Assembly: GCF_024362695.1 (NCBI RefSeq)
Contig: NC_065421.1
Span: 15,004,598-15,068,597, forward strand
Direction: 5' to 3'
Source of the DNA: Pectinophora gossypiella
Lineage: Eukaryota > Arthropoda > Insecta > Lepidoptera > Gelechiidae
DNA: 64,000 nucleotides
Position numbers and translations under genes: made by a program. This document shows positions 13,909 to 24,232 of the stretch, in pieces (the first letter of the stretch is position 1; each line of letters begins with the position of its first letter). The notes beneath the pieces were generated by a model. That model worked only from the letters and a program-made list of their open reading frames with translations. It had not been told where the DNA came from and did not search any database.

Positions 13909-16079
13909 CCGCATTGCCGATTGTATAGACGTTGTTTAAAGTTGTCGAAGACGACACCGGCGGCCTAATTGTTTATTATCACGACGACAGAAATAAAGTA
14001 AATGTTATACAGTTCTATTACAGTGAGCCTCAGACCGGTCAATAAGTTTCGGTTAGATGGAGGGACGTAAAGTCAGAGGAGAGAGCTGCTTTGCAGCCGG
14101 CAATCTGGCGGCACTGATCGAGCACGTCGGCTGGTCTCCGGGGCTGCCGGCACGCCGCACGGCTGGCCGGGCTGGTCGCTCGCACGCCGGACGCTCACTC
14201 CACGAAACGAATCACAATATCAACGCTTCATTACAATGGCTCCATTCTCACTTTTATTTCCTTGAATAGCGATTCAGAATGAATAATTTCTTTCCCAACG
14301 GTCATTGTGGATTATTCACGACTCATTGTGTACGAGCCCCTTTCAACAGAAAATAAAGCATAGTATGAATAGATTGCTTGTGTAGCCATGCTTTTGTGCA
14401 GAGGATATTTTGGAACCACTGTGACTGACTTCTGAAGGAAAATCAATATAAGCCTCGAGATTGTTTATTATACAATGTAAAACAGGTATTGCAGACAAAG
14501 GACACCACTGCATAGCGGAGAAATCCATGGACACTCTCAACCGCTTACATCGCAAACGCAAATGTATAATTTAGGCAAGATTCGTTGAAATGACCCTTTG
14601 TTGGAGATACATGCACTGTTGAATGTTATCTCATGAAATAATCATAAATACGTAAAGAGACCAAGGAAATTATCCAACTAGAGACGTCGCGTCGTTTGCG
14701 TTACCAATGTTAATCTCTATAGAATTATAGTAGGTACCTACCTACATATCTGCGAAAATACCTGAAATACAGGAGGGTGGGAGTTGATTGATATACCTAA
14801 CTACTGGCTTGTGGGACTGATGACATAACCGTGACGAATGCATGATGACGATTTTGGATGGTCTATTAAAATAGAATAGTCAATCATGATTTAGAATTAA
14901 AACAAAAACAAACAAATAAGTAGGATAGCTTCGAACTAGCCAAATCAGTTACTTTTTACTAAACGTCAAAACTGGACATTTCTTTCTTTTTTCCTCGTCT
15001 GGCTTCTGCGGCTAGCGATGCGCCAATGACAAATCTTGAGAGTGATCTTGGTCTTCAATGATAAATTGTCGTGGTATCATTATGGCGAGGACATTACTAT
15101 GGACTTTAGATGAAAAAGCAACCTGTGACGTAATAGAAAATCGTGACAAAATGTCACATTTATTACATTTTTCTTTATTAAAATTCATAAATAAATTAAA
15201 TAGAAAAAAGAAAACCTTTTTTGTCACTTTTAGATCTGTCTTTATTTAGTAATCAGATTTTCATAATTTATCTTTGACCTAGGAAGCTACCCAATTGTTG
15301 AAGCAATGAACCTTAAATCTTGTTGTGTAAAGGGTACTTGTTTGTACTTTCCTCTACTCTTAAGACCTTTATAATAACATCAGAAAATACATATATTGTC
15401 TTAAATAACGCAGGAATTACGTAGACACAAACCTAATTCGAGACAAACACACATCACACCGACCGGCCATCGATTGATGTTGATTGTGACATCTTCAATT
15501 AATTACGACAAGTTTATTTTTTAATTACTAGTTATTGTTGAGTTTTGAGAGATTTCAGTTAGTAGTCCACCAAATTATAGAATAGGCCTACAAGCACTGG
15601 CGAGATTGTGTACGAAACGAGATATATTAAATCTATCAATCATGATTTAGGATTAAAACAGAAATCGATCTTATTATTACTATAGTAATAACACACACAC
15701 ATTACACATTATAATGTGATCGTTATTTGTAGCGTCGTCGTAATTTAATTGACGGAACATTATGATAAAACCACGATCACACCTTCGACGTCGACGGAAT
15801 TAGTGTTGTTCTTTCGTTAAGTTTGGCTATCGATTGATGCCCACGAAATAGTATTCAAAAAAAGACTTGTCTGGCACGTTGGAGTATTAGTAAATGAAAA
15901 TGTATTGCTATTTCTCTCTCTCTCTCTCACACACCGCCAAATAGCAGTTACAATTATTATGGCTGGCTGTCATTACCAAGAGTTACCTACTTACTGTGTG
16001 ACATTCGTGTATTTTTTGTCTATATACCTATTTTGTGCTTGTATACCTTTATTTTATTTGTACAATTTGTGCCTTCCCA
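13909..16079. other. Non-coding AT-rich stretch
   Basis: No gene is supported. Two related short segments lie at about 14,874-14,908 and 15,630-15,664 (both around TCAATCATGATTTAG and ATTAAAACA), suggesting a degenerate dispersed repeat. A (CT)n run lies at about 15,915-15,928. Confidence 0.4.
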
Positions 16080-16196
16080 CGTTTATTGTCCTTTCACACT
16101 ATGTGGGGTCGGCTGGTAGAGATTTCTTTTAAGCCCACCTTTTGATTTTTTTTAAATATTCCTTGTTAATATTGGTAATCTGTGTACAATAAAGAG
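16080..16196 (+). repeat. Probable 3' tail of a decayed LINE
   Basis: The sequence GGCTGGTAGAGATTTCTTTTA, then a T-rich stretch and GTGTACAATAAAGAG, resembles from memory the 3' ends of common lepidopteran non-LTR elements with an AATAAAG poly(A) signal. No coding sequence is left. The family was not checked. Confidence 0.4.
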
Positions 16197-16740
16197 CCTT
16201 CCATGCGAATTTAATATTGAGACGGGAGTAATTTAAGCTTACTTGCAAAAAAATAGCGATTTCTAGTGATTTTGTTTTATTTAGGTATTACATTTATTTC
16301 AAATTTTACTCCATATTATTAATAGTAAGAAAAAAAAGGCGCTTATAAACTATGTTGGTAAATTAACAATCAACACTAATTTAAGACCCACGCTCTTGTC
16401 GGTGTAGCATTCTCCATGCTACTGTTTAAGGAAAAAGAGGGCAGTGGTTTCCCTCTTGCCTTCTGCCCCACAATAACAATAGGTAATTTATTAAAGAAGA
16501 TATATTAGAATTAGGCATAATAAGTGCTTTCATACAGTGTACTACGATAGAGTAGACAACCCTGTCGGTTAAAGTGCTGAGGTATATGTTGTCGCTGCTC
16601 CGCACTCTGCGGCTCAGGGAGAAGATCCGCTTGCGCTCTATGGTCTCAAAACTATCTGTGCGAGCCTCAGCAAACATGCCTGATGCGCTGCAAAAGCGCG
16701 GCAGCCCCAACATTACCCCGAACGCGTTATTACATTGGAC

Positions 16741-16748
16741 GCGTAGAG
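16741..16748. repeat. Target-site duplication, left (GCGTAGAG)
   Basis: Perfect 8-bp match to 17,614-17,621, directly abutting the left end of the 865-bp foldback element. An 8-bp duplication is the hallmark of hAT and P-type transposition. Confidence 0.9.
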
Positions 16749-17613
16749 TAGTGTTGCCGCTCGATAGTGCCCTATCGATAGTTTTCGATCGAACTATCGA
16801 TAGTTTACCAAAAAACGATAGTATCGATAATTAATCGATAGTATCGATACTATCGATAGTATCGATAGTATCGATAGCTCTTTTTTGGCGATACTATTGA
16901 TAAGCAACGATAGTATCGATACTATCGATAGTATCGATAGTTAAAAGATGAAAAACTATCGATAGTATCGATACTATCGATAGTATCGATAGTTGAAAAA
17001 CAAAAAACTTTCAATACTATCGATACTATCGATAGTATCGCTCTTCGATATTACGCAAGCTATCGATACTATCGATAGTATCGATACTATCGATAGTTTT
17101 GTATGATTTTGTATAATTTCGATAGTATTGTAAAAAAAATCCTATCCACTCCACTTAACAGTGTTTTTTTAAGTTTAGAGAATTGCCTACTTCAAAACCA
17201 AATATCCACTGCAAAAACACCCACGAAATATAAAATATATTAAATACGAGCTTTAAATGGTGTGAATTGTTCCACACAATGCTACATTCAATACTATCGA
17301 AATTAAGGTCACTATCGATCGTACAAAACTATCGATAGTATCGATACTATCGATAGTATCGATAGCTTGCGCAATATCGAAGAGCGATACTATCGATAGT
17401 ATCGATAGTATTGATAGTTTTTTGTTTTTCAACTATCGATACTATCGATAGTATCGATACTATCGTTGCTTATCAATAGTATTGCCAAAAAAGAGCTATC
17501 GATACTATCGATACTATCGATAGTATCGATACTATCGATAGGCCTATCGATTGGGTACATGATTTTGGCTGTTTACTATCGATAGTAAAACTATCGATTT
17601 TTCGGCAACACTA
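16749..17613. mobile_element. hAT-like foldback element filled with TATCGATA octamers
   Basis: The 865-bp element starts TAGTGTTGCCG and ends with the exact complement CGGCAACACTA. Almost the entire element is an inverted repeat: landmarks in the left arm (GCTCTTTTTTGGCGATACTA at about 16,876; CTCTTCGATATTACGCAAGC at about 17,040) return in reverse complement in the right arm (about 17,498 and 17,390). The arms consist largely of the palindromic octamer TATCGATA, about 20 copies on the left and 15 on the right by eye. A unique AT-rich core of about 200 bp lies at 17,105-17,310. No protein is encoded. hAT membership is inferred from the 8-bp duplication and the terminus. Confidence 0.9.
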
Positions 17614-17621
17614 GCGTAGAG
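17614..17621. repeat. Target-site duplication, right (GCGTAGAG)
   Basis: Perfect partner of 16,741-16,748, lying immediately outside the right terminal inverted repeat. Confidence 0.9.
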
Positions 17622-17799
17622 CTCTGTATGCCTTCTGAGTGTAATTGGTCCATAGGCAACACGTGGACATTGACTGGCAATAAGCCTTGACAAACTAAAC
17701 TTAAAACAATGAATAAGCCTTGATTTTTTGTTTTTCCCAATCTAGCATCTTTCTTTTTTTTTGTAATGGTATATAGTGATGATAATATTACAGGCCAGT

Positions 17800-17940
17800 T
17801 CTTTTTTCTCCTCCTGCTTCATTATCCTTTTTCTGCAGTACCATACTGCATTACTAATCTGTGGTATTCCGTCAATCAGCATACGGCTCTATAAATAATG
17901 ATCGCAGTACAATAATAATAAGGTCGATTTTTGTTAGAAT
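17800..17940 (+). repeat. Dispersed repeat, copy 1
   Basis: Shares CTGTGGTATTCCGTCAATCA, GCATAC and ATAATAAGGTCG with 22,385-22,555, plus a more diverged upstream part rich in TTTTCTCCT. A further shared segment (CGGGAGTAAT then AAGCTTA) occurs at 16,215-16,270 and 22,321-22,380, so the family may be longer and copy 1 may have been split by later insertions. Confidence 0.65.
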
Positions 17941-18310
17941 AAAAACCATGAATGACGAATGATTGGTGGACAGATGTAATATCGCTTTACGAACGTAAAT
18001 AGAATAAATATCTACTAGCCAACAGCTACCTACCTATAGGACTTACGGTCGATTAAAGCATGAAAAGTTATTCATAGTTGAGATTGGAAAGTTTAATCAG
18101 TATTGTCATAGAATCATTAGTGAACATGATGGAACCAGATTCGTCAACGTTTTAGAGTGTACCTATATATTATGTAAGTATAATGTAGTGTCCTTGGAGT
18201 CCTAGGATAGGACAGATGTATGGCGAAATCGTCCTACTTACGTTTGGTGCGCGGGCAGTTCCGTCCGGGGTCGGGACAGTCCAGGAGGCGGAGGGCGCGC
18301 GGGCGCGGTC

Positions 18311-18424
18311 GCGGACACTGCACTGCACTGTGCCAAGTGTGTGGGCGCGCGGACACTGCACTGCACTGTGCCGAGCGTGTTGGCGCGCGGACACTGCACT
18401 GCACTGTGCCGAGCGTGTGGGCGC
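18311..18424. repeat. 38-bp minisatellite, three copies
   Basis: Three tandem 38-bp units, each starting GCGGACACTGCACTGCACTG, lie in a GC-rich island (18,240-18,460). Copies differ at only a few bases. Open frames here exist in several phases on both strands because of the repeat and are not convincing genes. Confidence 0.85.
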
Positions 18425-18479
18425 GCGGGCGCGTGGTCGCGGTCGCGTGTTCTAGGCATGGTTTTCTACTCAGTGTGGA

Positions 18480-19171
18480 CACAAATAAAACCATGCTTTA
18501 GGGATTTTTGTAAAAAGATAGTTATATTTTTGGCATTGGACTATGACACAATATAATACTATGATATGCTAAGTAAGCGTTTTATAAAGACTTTTACATG
18601 CCGAATATTTGTTAATCAGACTATTCATCAGAGGACTCTTTATATAATTTTAACAAACATAACTGCTTACAAAATCAGAGTAGAGATACGATTCTAGTTA
18701 CCACTCAGGACTGTTCTAGAACTCATCACCTATTTCAAAACATAACTATTTCTAGTATTTTTCTCACTTTTGTTTTTTTTTATTCTATAGGTACATATTC
18801 ATTATAATACAATTTTTGAACATATAATTATCGATATGATAATATCTTATACAGAGATACGCAACGAATCAGCGACGGTACATAATAATTTAACCATGAA
18901 GCATGGGTTACTGCGACTGCGAATAAATATAATACAGTTGGTGGGTACGAGCGTACGGGTGTACGGCGCGGGCACGGTATGCGGCGGTGGCCGCCTCCTC
19001 GGTCCTCTCGGCAAACAGCACATAGTCGTCCGTCACAACAACACATAAAACAACGTTAAACAATATCAACGTACATAGGTACTATTTGGTATTCGGTTCG
19101 CTCGTGGGCGCCCCCGCACTTATCACACTAACTAATTACAAGGAAACATCACAGAGAGCGGCGCGCGCGCA
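18480..19171. other. Non-coding, probable 3' flank of the minus-strand gene
   Basis: AT-rich to about 18,900, then GC-rich. A TTTATT hexamer on the plus strand at about 18,778-18,783 would be an AATAAA poly(A) signal about 390 bp downstream of the stop of the minus-strand gene at 19,172. No other feature is evident. Confidence 0.3.
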
Positions 19172-19765
19172 CTACATGTAGATGGGCAGCTGCTGCAGCG
19201 CGCGCTTGTCGAAGCGCTCGTAGGGCGCCGGCGGCAGGCGCGCCATATCACAGTCCAGCGCGGCGGCGCGGTACGGGTGCGGCTTGAGCCGCGGCCGCGA
19301 GCACAGCTTGCCCGCGCCCGCCTCGCCCGCGAACGACTCGAAGCGGTAGTCGGGCGCCGGCGCCTGCTGCGGGGCGCGCTGGCGCTGCGCCTGCGCCGGC
19401 GCTGGCGGGGGAGCGGCGGGCGCCGGAGCTGCGCGGCAGCAGCGCCGGGCCCGCGTGCGGCCGCGCTCGGGCGCCGCCGCCGCCGCCGTCACTGCCGCCG
19501 CCGCCTCGCCGCGCGGCAGGTTGTTCACGAACGGCACGCGCCGCAGGCTCTCGAGCCTGCGGAAGTGCGACGGGTGGATCATGAGCAGCGGCTCGATCTT
19601 GACGCCCTGCGGCGGCTTGGCACAGTCGGGAAGCTCGTATTCGATACTGCAGTCTACGTGTAAAGGCACCGAGTAATCCTTGGGGGCGAGCGAGGCGGGC
19701 CGCGCGTCCCGCCTGTAGCGGTCGGCGGAGGCGAAGTCGGCCTCGCCGCGGGCGTAGCCCGTCAT
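19172..19765 (-). CDS. GC-rich protein of unknown function, probably conserved
   Basis: The reading frame ends at a TAG (19,172-19,174) and its first in-frame ATG is at 19,765, giving 197 residues. The frame stays open upstream to about 20,023, but that part is low-complexity Arg/Ala/Gly and probably 5' UTR. Residues about 29-87 look like a genuine structured, non-repetitive protein (APKDYSVPLHVDCSIEYELP, then EPLLMIHPSHFRRLE and PFVNNLP), and the C-terminus (PPAPYERFDKRALQQLPIYM) is also non-repetitive. An Ala/Pro/Arg-rich linker lies between. There is no signal peptide or membrane segment. I do not recognise the family and give no function. It could be the last exon of a longer gene, although no upstream acceptor is obvious. 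Codon third positions are almost all G or C. Confidence 0.65.
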   Translation of the reverse strand: MTGYARGEADFASADRYRRDARPASLAPKDYSVPLHVDCSIEYELPDCAKPPQGVKIEPLLMIHPSHFRRLESLRRVPFVNNLPRGEAAAAVTAAAAAPERGRTRARRCCRAAPAPAAPPPAPAQAQRQRAPQQAPAPDYRFESFAGEAGAGKLCSRPRLKPHPYRAAALDCDMARLPPAPYERFDKRALQQLPIYM

Positions 19766-20060
19766 CGCGGCGCAGCGCGGCCTCACGGCATGCGGCCGCG
19801 GGCGCGCGCCGATCAGCTGATCGTTGTGAGCGAGAGCGCAGGCGCGGCGCGCGGACGTGCGCGCGTGGTGGCGCCGGGCGCGAGACTGCAGCCGCCGCGC
19901 CCGCCGCCGCGCCTGCGCCCCCCCCTGCCGCCCCGCACCCCCCCCGGCCTCCCCGCACCCCCACGCTACAGACGCGGGCGCGGGGCGCGCGGGGCGGCGC
20001 GGATCGATAAAAATGGCAGACACCCCCCGCTCGCTGCGTCGCGGGGGGGCAACAGCTGAT
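19766..20060 (-). promoter_or_regulatory. CpG island, likely promoter/5' UTR of the 19.2-kb gene
   Basis: Extremely GC- and CpG-rich sequence directly upstream (on the minus strand) of the candidate start at 19,765, returning abruptly to AT-rich DNA beyond about 20,060. Such islands mark promoters of broadly used insect genes in many cases, but there is no core promoter motif I can point to. Confidence 0.35.
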
Positions 20061-20299
20061 TACTATACAACCCGAAAATGAGCTCGCTGTGATGCATGAT
20101 GCTCGAACGACAATGTTGACAATGTTGTGCATATTTACGTCACCAATTAGTAGGTTTAATCGTTAGTTTAAAAGACACTTTAGGAACTTGTTTCTTTTTA
20201 AAACTGCCTACCTGCTTTCTTAATGTAAACTTGTTTAATGTGGGTACCAATACCAATGTCTGACACATCCTTGACTTTTCCATTTTTCTTTAATTTACG

Positions 20300-20392
20300 C
20301 TTAATCTTTCGAACGCCGGAACGCGGATCTCGACCAGACACAATGTAAAATCTATTGTGTCTGGTATCTCGGCATATGAAAGGTTAAACCAT
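20300..20392. mobile_element. Small hairpin-type MITE
   Basis: Perfect 12-bp arms (20,333-20,344 and 20,354-20,365; ACCAGACACAAT and its complement) enclose a 9-nt loop. Outside them is weaker inverted similarity (TTAATCTTTC on the left, AAAGGTTAA on the right). The length and structure suggest a very small foldback element. Target duplication is unclear. Confidence 0.55.
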
Positions 20393-20889
20393 TACTAATG
20401 CTAAGTGCTTACCTGTAGATAGGTATGACCTCTCCCCCAACCTCTATTACTTTCTATCAATCTTTTATTCCATAACATGAAAACTACTAAACCGATTTTG
20501 ATAAAAAATGGACTAATTATTAAGTTGAATGATATTTATTCCAATATTAGGTATATCACTATTGCAAATATTGCAATACATACCTACGTACATACATATT
20601 ATTAAATGTCCTCTACGGCTACATGAACTACTAACACTGATAAGGGCTTCCTTCATACAAAAGACATCAACGAGTTTGATGTTATTGCTCCATAATAATG
20701 TTTTTCTTATTAACCATAACATTAAATCTTCTAAGCCGACTTTTGATTAAACTTGCAAACAAATTTTCTGAGAAATGCGTTGACAAACATAGGTGTCCTG
20801 GTCTATCTACATAACTACGAAAATGTGCACCTTTTTCAAGTCCTTAATAAATAAAATTTAAATATAAACAAAATATTACATTACATTTT
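20393..20889. other. Non-coding AT-rich stretch
   Basis: No gene is supported. About 20,645-20,700 resembles 12,675-12,722 (both contain AAAGACATCAACGAG followed by CCATAAT), a weak dispersed-repeat pair. Confidence 0.35.
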
Positions 20890-20982
20890 CATACAAAAAT
20901 AGAAAAAAAAAACAATAAATTTTGGGGGTTGCCCAAAACTGAAACTAAAAAATTTTTTTTCTTTTTTCTTGGCCGCTTTTTT
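20890..20982 (-). mobile_element. Internally deleted copy of the 5.5-kb dispersed element
   Basis: Read on the minus strand it starts AAAAAGCGGCCAAG, as at 5,474, then jumps to TTTTAGTTTCAGTTTTGGGC and AACCCCCAAAATTTATTG, as at 5,815-5,860. The intermediate about 330 bp and the right end are missing. Confidence 0.65.
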
Positions 20983-23262
20983 AATTTATTGGTATGGAGG
21001 GTCAAAAGTTGGAAATAAATACCTAAGTAAAATATGAATAAAGGATTGTGTTGTGTACCTCGTATATTATTATAAACAGTGGTTGTGGACAAACATTTTT
21101 TATTGTTGTGTGTGTGACAACGGTTGATGTATAATTAATATAATTATAATGACTTTTGGTGACAACTGAGACACACAACGTAGATGGTAGCGCCCTCTCG
21201 CGGGGGTTAGGCCGCGCACGCACACGCGCCTTGTGGCGGAGCGCGCGGCTGTACGCCGCTGGTGGTGGCGCACCGCGCGTGCGCGAGTACGTCTCGCCGC
21301 GCCCGCGCGCTACTAGGTGGCGCTGCCGCCGCACTTTCCATAGGTCTTCTTCTTCTATCGTGTGGGTTGTGAGGTGGGTTACCAACCTCATCAACCCTGG
21401 TATCAGGGTTGTTATTGAGCCGCCAAAGTCCATAACAATACAATACATTATCTTATGTTATAAAAAGATATGATATGTTATACTGTTACTTATAAATAAA
21501 TTTCAGGACTGACCATTGAACTTGGCACCCATTTAGATCTCACTTCTTTTGTCGTTGAAGTCGACAACCAAGGCATTTAACATAATATTGAACTTGGCTG
21601 TCATTTCACATTTAGGTTTTTGATTGGATATCATTACTTTTTGTAGGTAAGTACATATCGTAACGCCGTTGGTCCTTTTAAAAAGACAAATTCAAAATTA
21701 AAAGTACTTAGTGCTCTGCCTACCCCGTTAGGGCATATAGGCGTGATTATAATAATATGTTATGTTATACGTTAAGTTAATCCACATACCTACCACATAA
21801 AGACCCCCTGTCATGAGTTTTGATTACTTACTGATTCTGAGATGTAAGAATTTACATCCATAGTTAGGTACAGGCACTAATTAGGTATTTATGTTAAGCG
21901 TTCATAATAAAATCTAATTATTTAAAAATGGCCAGTTTTTTATTTTGTCCTTTGTATACATCTAATTACCTATCTGCATACCAAATTTTAACTCTCTAGG
22001 TCATCTAGAACTGGGTTAGAATTTTGATCTATAGGTCAGTCAGTCAGTCAATAATAAAAATGAGGATTTTTGGACATTAATATCTAAATAACCGTTTGAG
22101 ATAAGCTTATGAAATTTAGAACACATATGTATCTCGCAAGTCTCAATATATGAGCCAAATTTGATACGTTTATGTGAAATATTTACGAGGGGGTCAAAAG
22201 TGGCTCCAAATGGTTCGTGTAATATTACACACGGTGCGGCTCGCCAGTTCTGTTACTTGAACTTGGCTTGATACGCTCCCGCGTGTCTAGATCTACGACC
22301 AAACTATCGATCTTTTGATCAACGGGAGTAATATAAGCTTAGGTACTAAAAATAGAGATGTCTAGTGTTTTTGATGGCATAAGCTCGTTTTTTCTCCTGA
22401 TATTATCCATTTTGCAAAATACAACTCACTACCGCCATCGATTCTTCTGTAATACCCACTAGTAGGTACAACACTAAACTGTGGTATTCCGTCAATCAGC
22501 ATACAAATAACGATGGCAGTGCAGTAATAATAAGGTCGGTTTTTCTAAACTTCGTTGCGAATATCTTTTCTCTATGTTGTGTTGTCAGTATTACCGACGT
22601 ATGCTGGGAGTGCTGGGACCACGAATCCCGTCGAGCCGGCTGGCGCGTACTGGGGACATCAGTACACCAGAATACAAGCAACGCAAAAAATAGCCTTGAA
22701 TAGGTGTTTTGAATTTTGCAAACATGCAGCTATAACTGACGTAAGTTGGTAATATAGGTAGGTACATAAGTTTCAACTGGATATTTGCAAAAAAAAAACA
22801 AAAAAGAGATGCAGGTGTAAAATATATGGCGAAATCGTGGCCCCATCCACTCGATGCGCTATTGTATGTAGACTGCGCGAACTCGATGGACTGGGTAATA
22901 TGCCCTAAATAATTACTTATGTAGTTATTGAGTCTTGTCTTCGATGTTTGATGGATGGATGATGAATGGTAGGTACTTACTGACTTCCGGTGCTTTGAGA
23001 GTTACACTTGAATTGTACCATTCACAATAGCAACTTATGAAAGCGATGAAGGCGCGGGTGACGGAATCGCACGCGAGTAGCGCGGCAGCCGTGCGGGTGT
23101 TGCATTTACATGACCATCTGCGCAGAATCCAATTTACAATAATTGTGGTTGTAGCTCCAATTACTTATTACGGTCCGTATTTCATTTATGTTAACCACCA
23201 CAATGTTTTATCTGCGCGACCCTCTCCCAAACTTTCTAAGTGTAATTAAATTAAAGTACATA
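20983..23262. other. Non-coding stretch
   Basis: No gene is supported. It contains a CpG-rich patch (21,185-21,340), a short (TCAG)n run at about 22,035-22,049, and dispersed-repeat copies at 22,321-22,380 and 22,385-22,555. Confidence 0.4.
22321..22555 (+). repeat. Dispersed repeat, copy 2
   Basis: Partner of 16,215-16,270 and 17,800-17,940. The best block is CTGTGGTATTCCGTCAATCA followed by GCATAC, and later AATAATAAGGTCG. Here the two blocks lie within 235 bp of each other, whereas copy 1 has about 1.5 kb between them, including the hAT-like element. Confidence 0.65.
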
Positions 23263-23573
23263 CTGGTGCTAATTCCTGTAAATACCATCTAATTTTATTT
23301 TAAGTTATATCTGTCCTTTTCTTATCCGCCGAAAAGGAAAGGGACGGGTAATCGACAAGCATAAAATTTATGGAACACACGTCAATTTTAAGCACAAATC
23401 TAAACCAACCGTCTAAAAATTTTACGTCAGTCAATAACCCGACACATTAATTTACTCATTCTTCCTAAAATTAAGAGCTGTGAATCATCCGTCCCTTTCC
23501 TTTTCGACGGATACGAAAATGACGGATATAACCTAAAATAAAATTAGGCGGTGTCTGCAGGAATCGGGGCCAG
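23263..23573. mobile_element. TA-flanked MITE, 311 bp
   Basis: Terminal inverted repeats of about 80 bp: the left contains ATTCCTGTAAATACC, CTAATTTTATTTTAAGTTAT and AAAAGGAAAGGGACGG; the right is its diverged complement. TA flanks both ends (23,261-23,262 and 23,574-23,575). It carries no coding sequence and belongs with Tc1/mariner-type MITEs by its target duplication. Confidence 0.85.
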
Positions 23574-23575
23574 TA

Positions 23576-24230
23576 TCCAAATCGAAGGAAAGTAGGTAGG
23601 TACATTTTGTGTTTGTGAGGAGGTTCCCTCCGGCTGTGTGCCGCGGCCCGACTCTAGCTACCTACCAATAAGTAGGTACCTACAGTGTTGACAAACTATG
23701 TTTATTGCTATTTTCATGCTTTTTTCTTCTCATTAAATAATACTAAGTATACCTAAGTCGTGTAGGTATTATTGAACAACATTTTTGCTTTCAAATGTTT
23801 ACTTATTGTCTGTAGAATATAGTACGAAAGTAAGTAGATACCTGAATAGAAAATAATAATAAAAATATAGTTCCGGAGGACCACATTGTATAAACAAATA
23901 AATAGGAACTTACACAAAATGTTTCATATACAAAGTCTTTATTATTATAATATTAATACCAATATACTTAGACGTATGTTTGGAGTTTATTATGCTTATA
24001 TGAATTCAGGGACGGGGAGAAAAAAGGGACTAAACTAGTTATGATTAAAAAAAATCTGAAACATAGCCCTAATGTGACCGTGTCTTTCGCGACAACTGCA
24101 CTGAATTCTCATAATCCCTACCTATAATTATTACATTTTTAAATAAATTAATACAATACTTATTCGTTTTGCTATCACAGTAGAGGCTCAATCATTTAAC
24201 TGAGAATTAGTAACAACCTATATGGTCTTA
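23576..24230. other. Non-coding AT-rich stretch
   Basis: No gene, RNA or repeat can be supported here. Confidence 0.4.
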
Positions 24231-24232
24231 TA

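Larger units (their letters stand above)
16430..17695 (-). pseudogene. LINE reverse-transcriptase C-terminal remnant, split by a hAT-like element
   Basis: On the minus strand, about 17,690-17,622 encodes a piece with TNYTQKAYRALR, and 16,740-16,430 continues in the same frame with NNAFGVMLGLPRFCSASGMF. This style of sequence lies downstream of the reverse-transcriptase domain in insect non-LTR retrotransposons. Stop codons appear upstream of the first piece and the rest of the element is missing, so it is dead. The coding sequence continues cleanly across the inserted element at 16,749-17,613 once one copy of the 8-bp duplication is removed. The exact LINE clade is not certain. Confidence 0.75.

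Noticed and set aside
19248..20132. A 294-residue overlapping minus-strand frame and several plus-strand frames at 19.2-20.1 kb
   Set aside because: Low-complexity Arg/Ala/Gly sequence in other phases of a CpG island; only the frame ending at 19,172 has non-repetitive protein-like segments.
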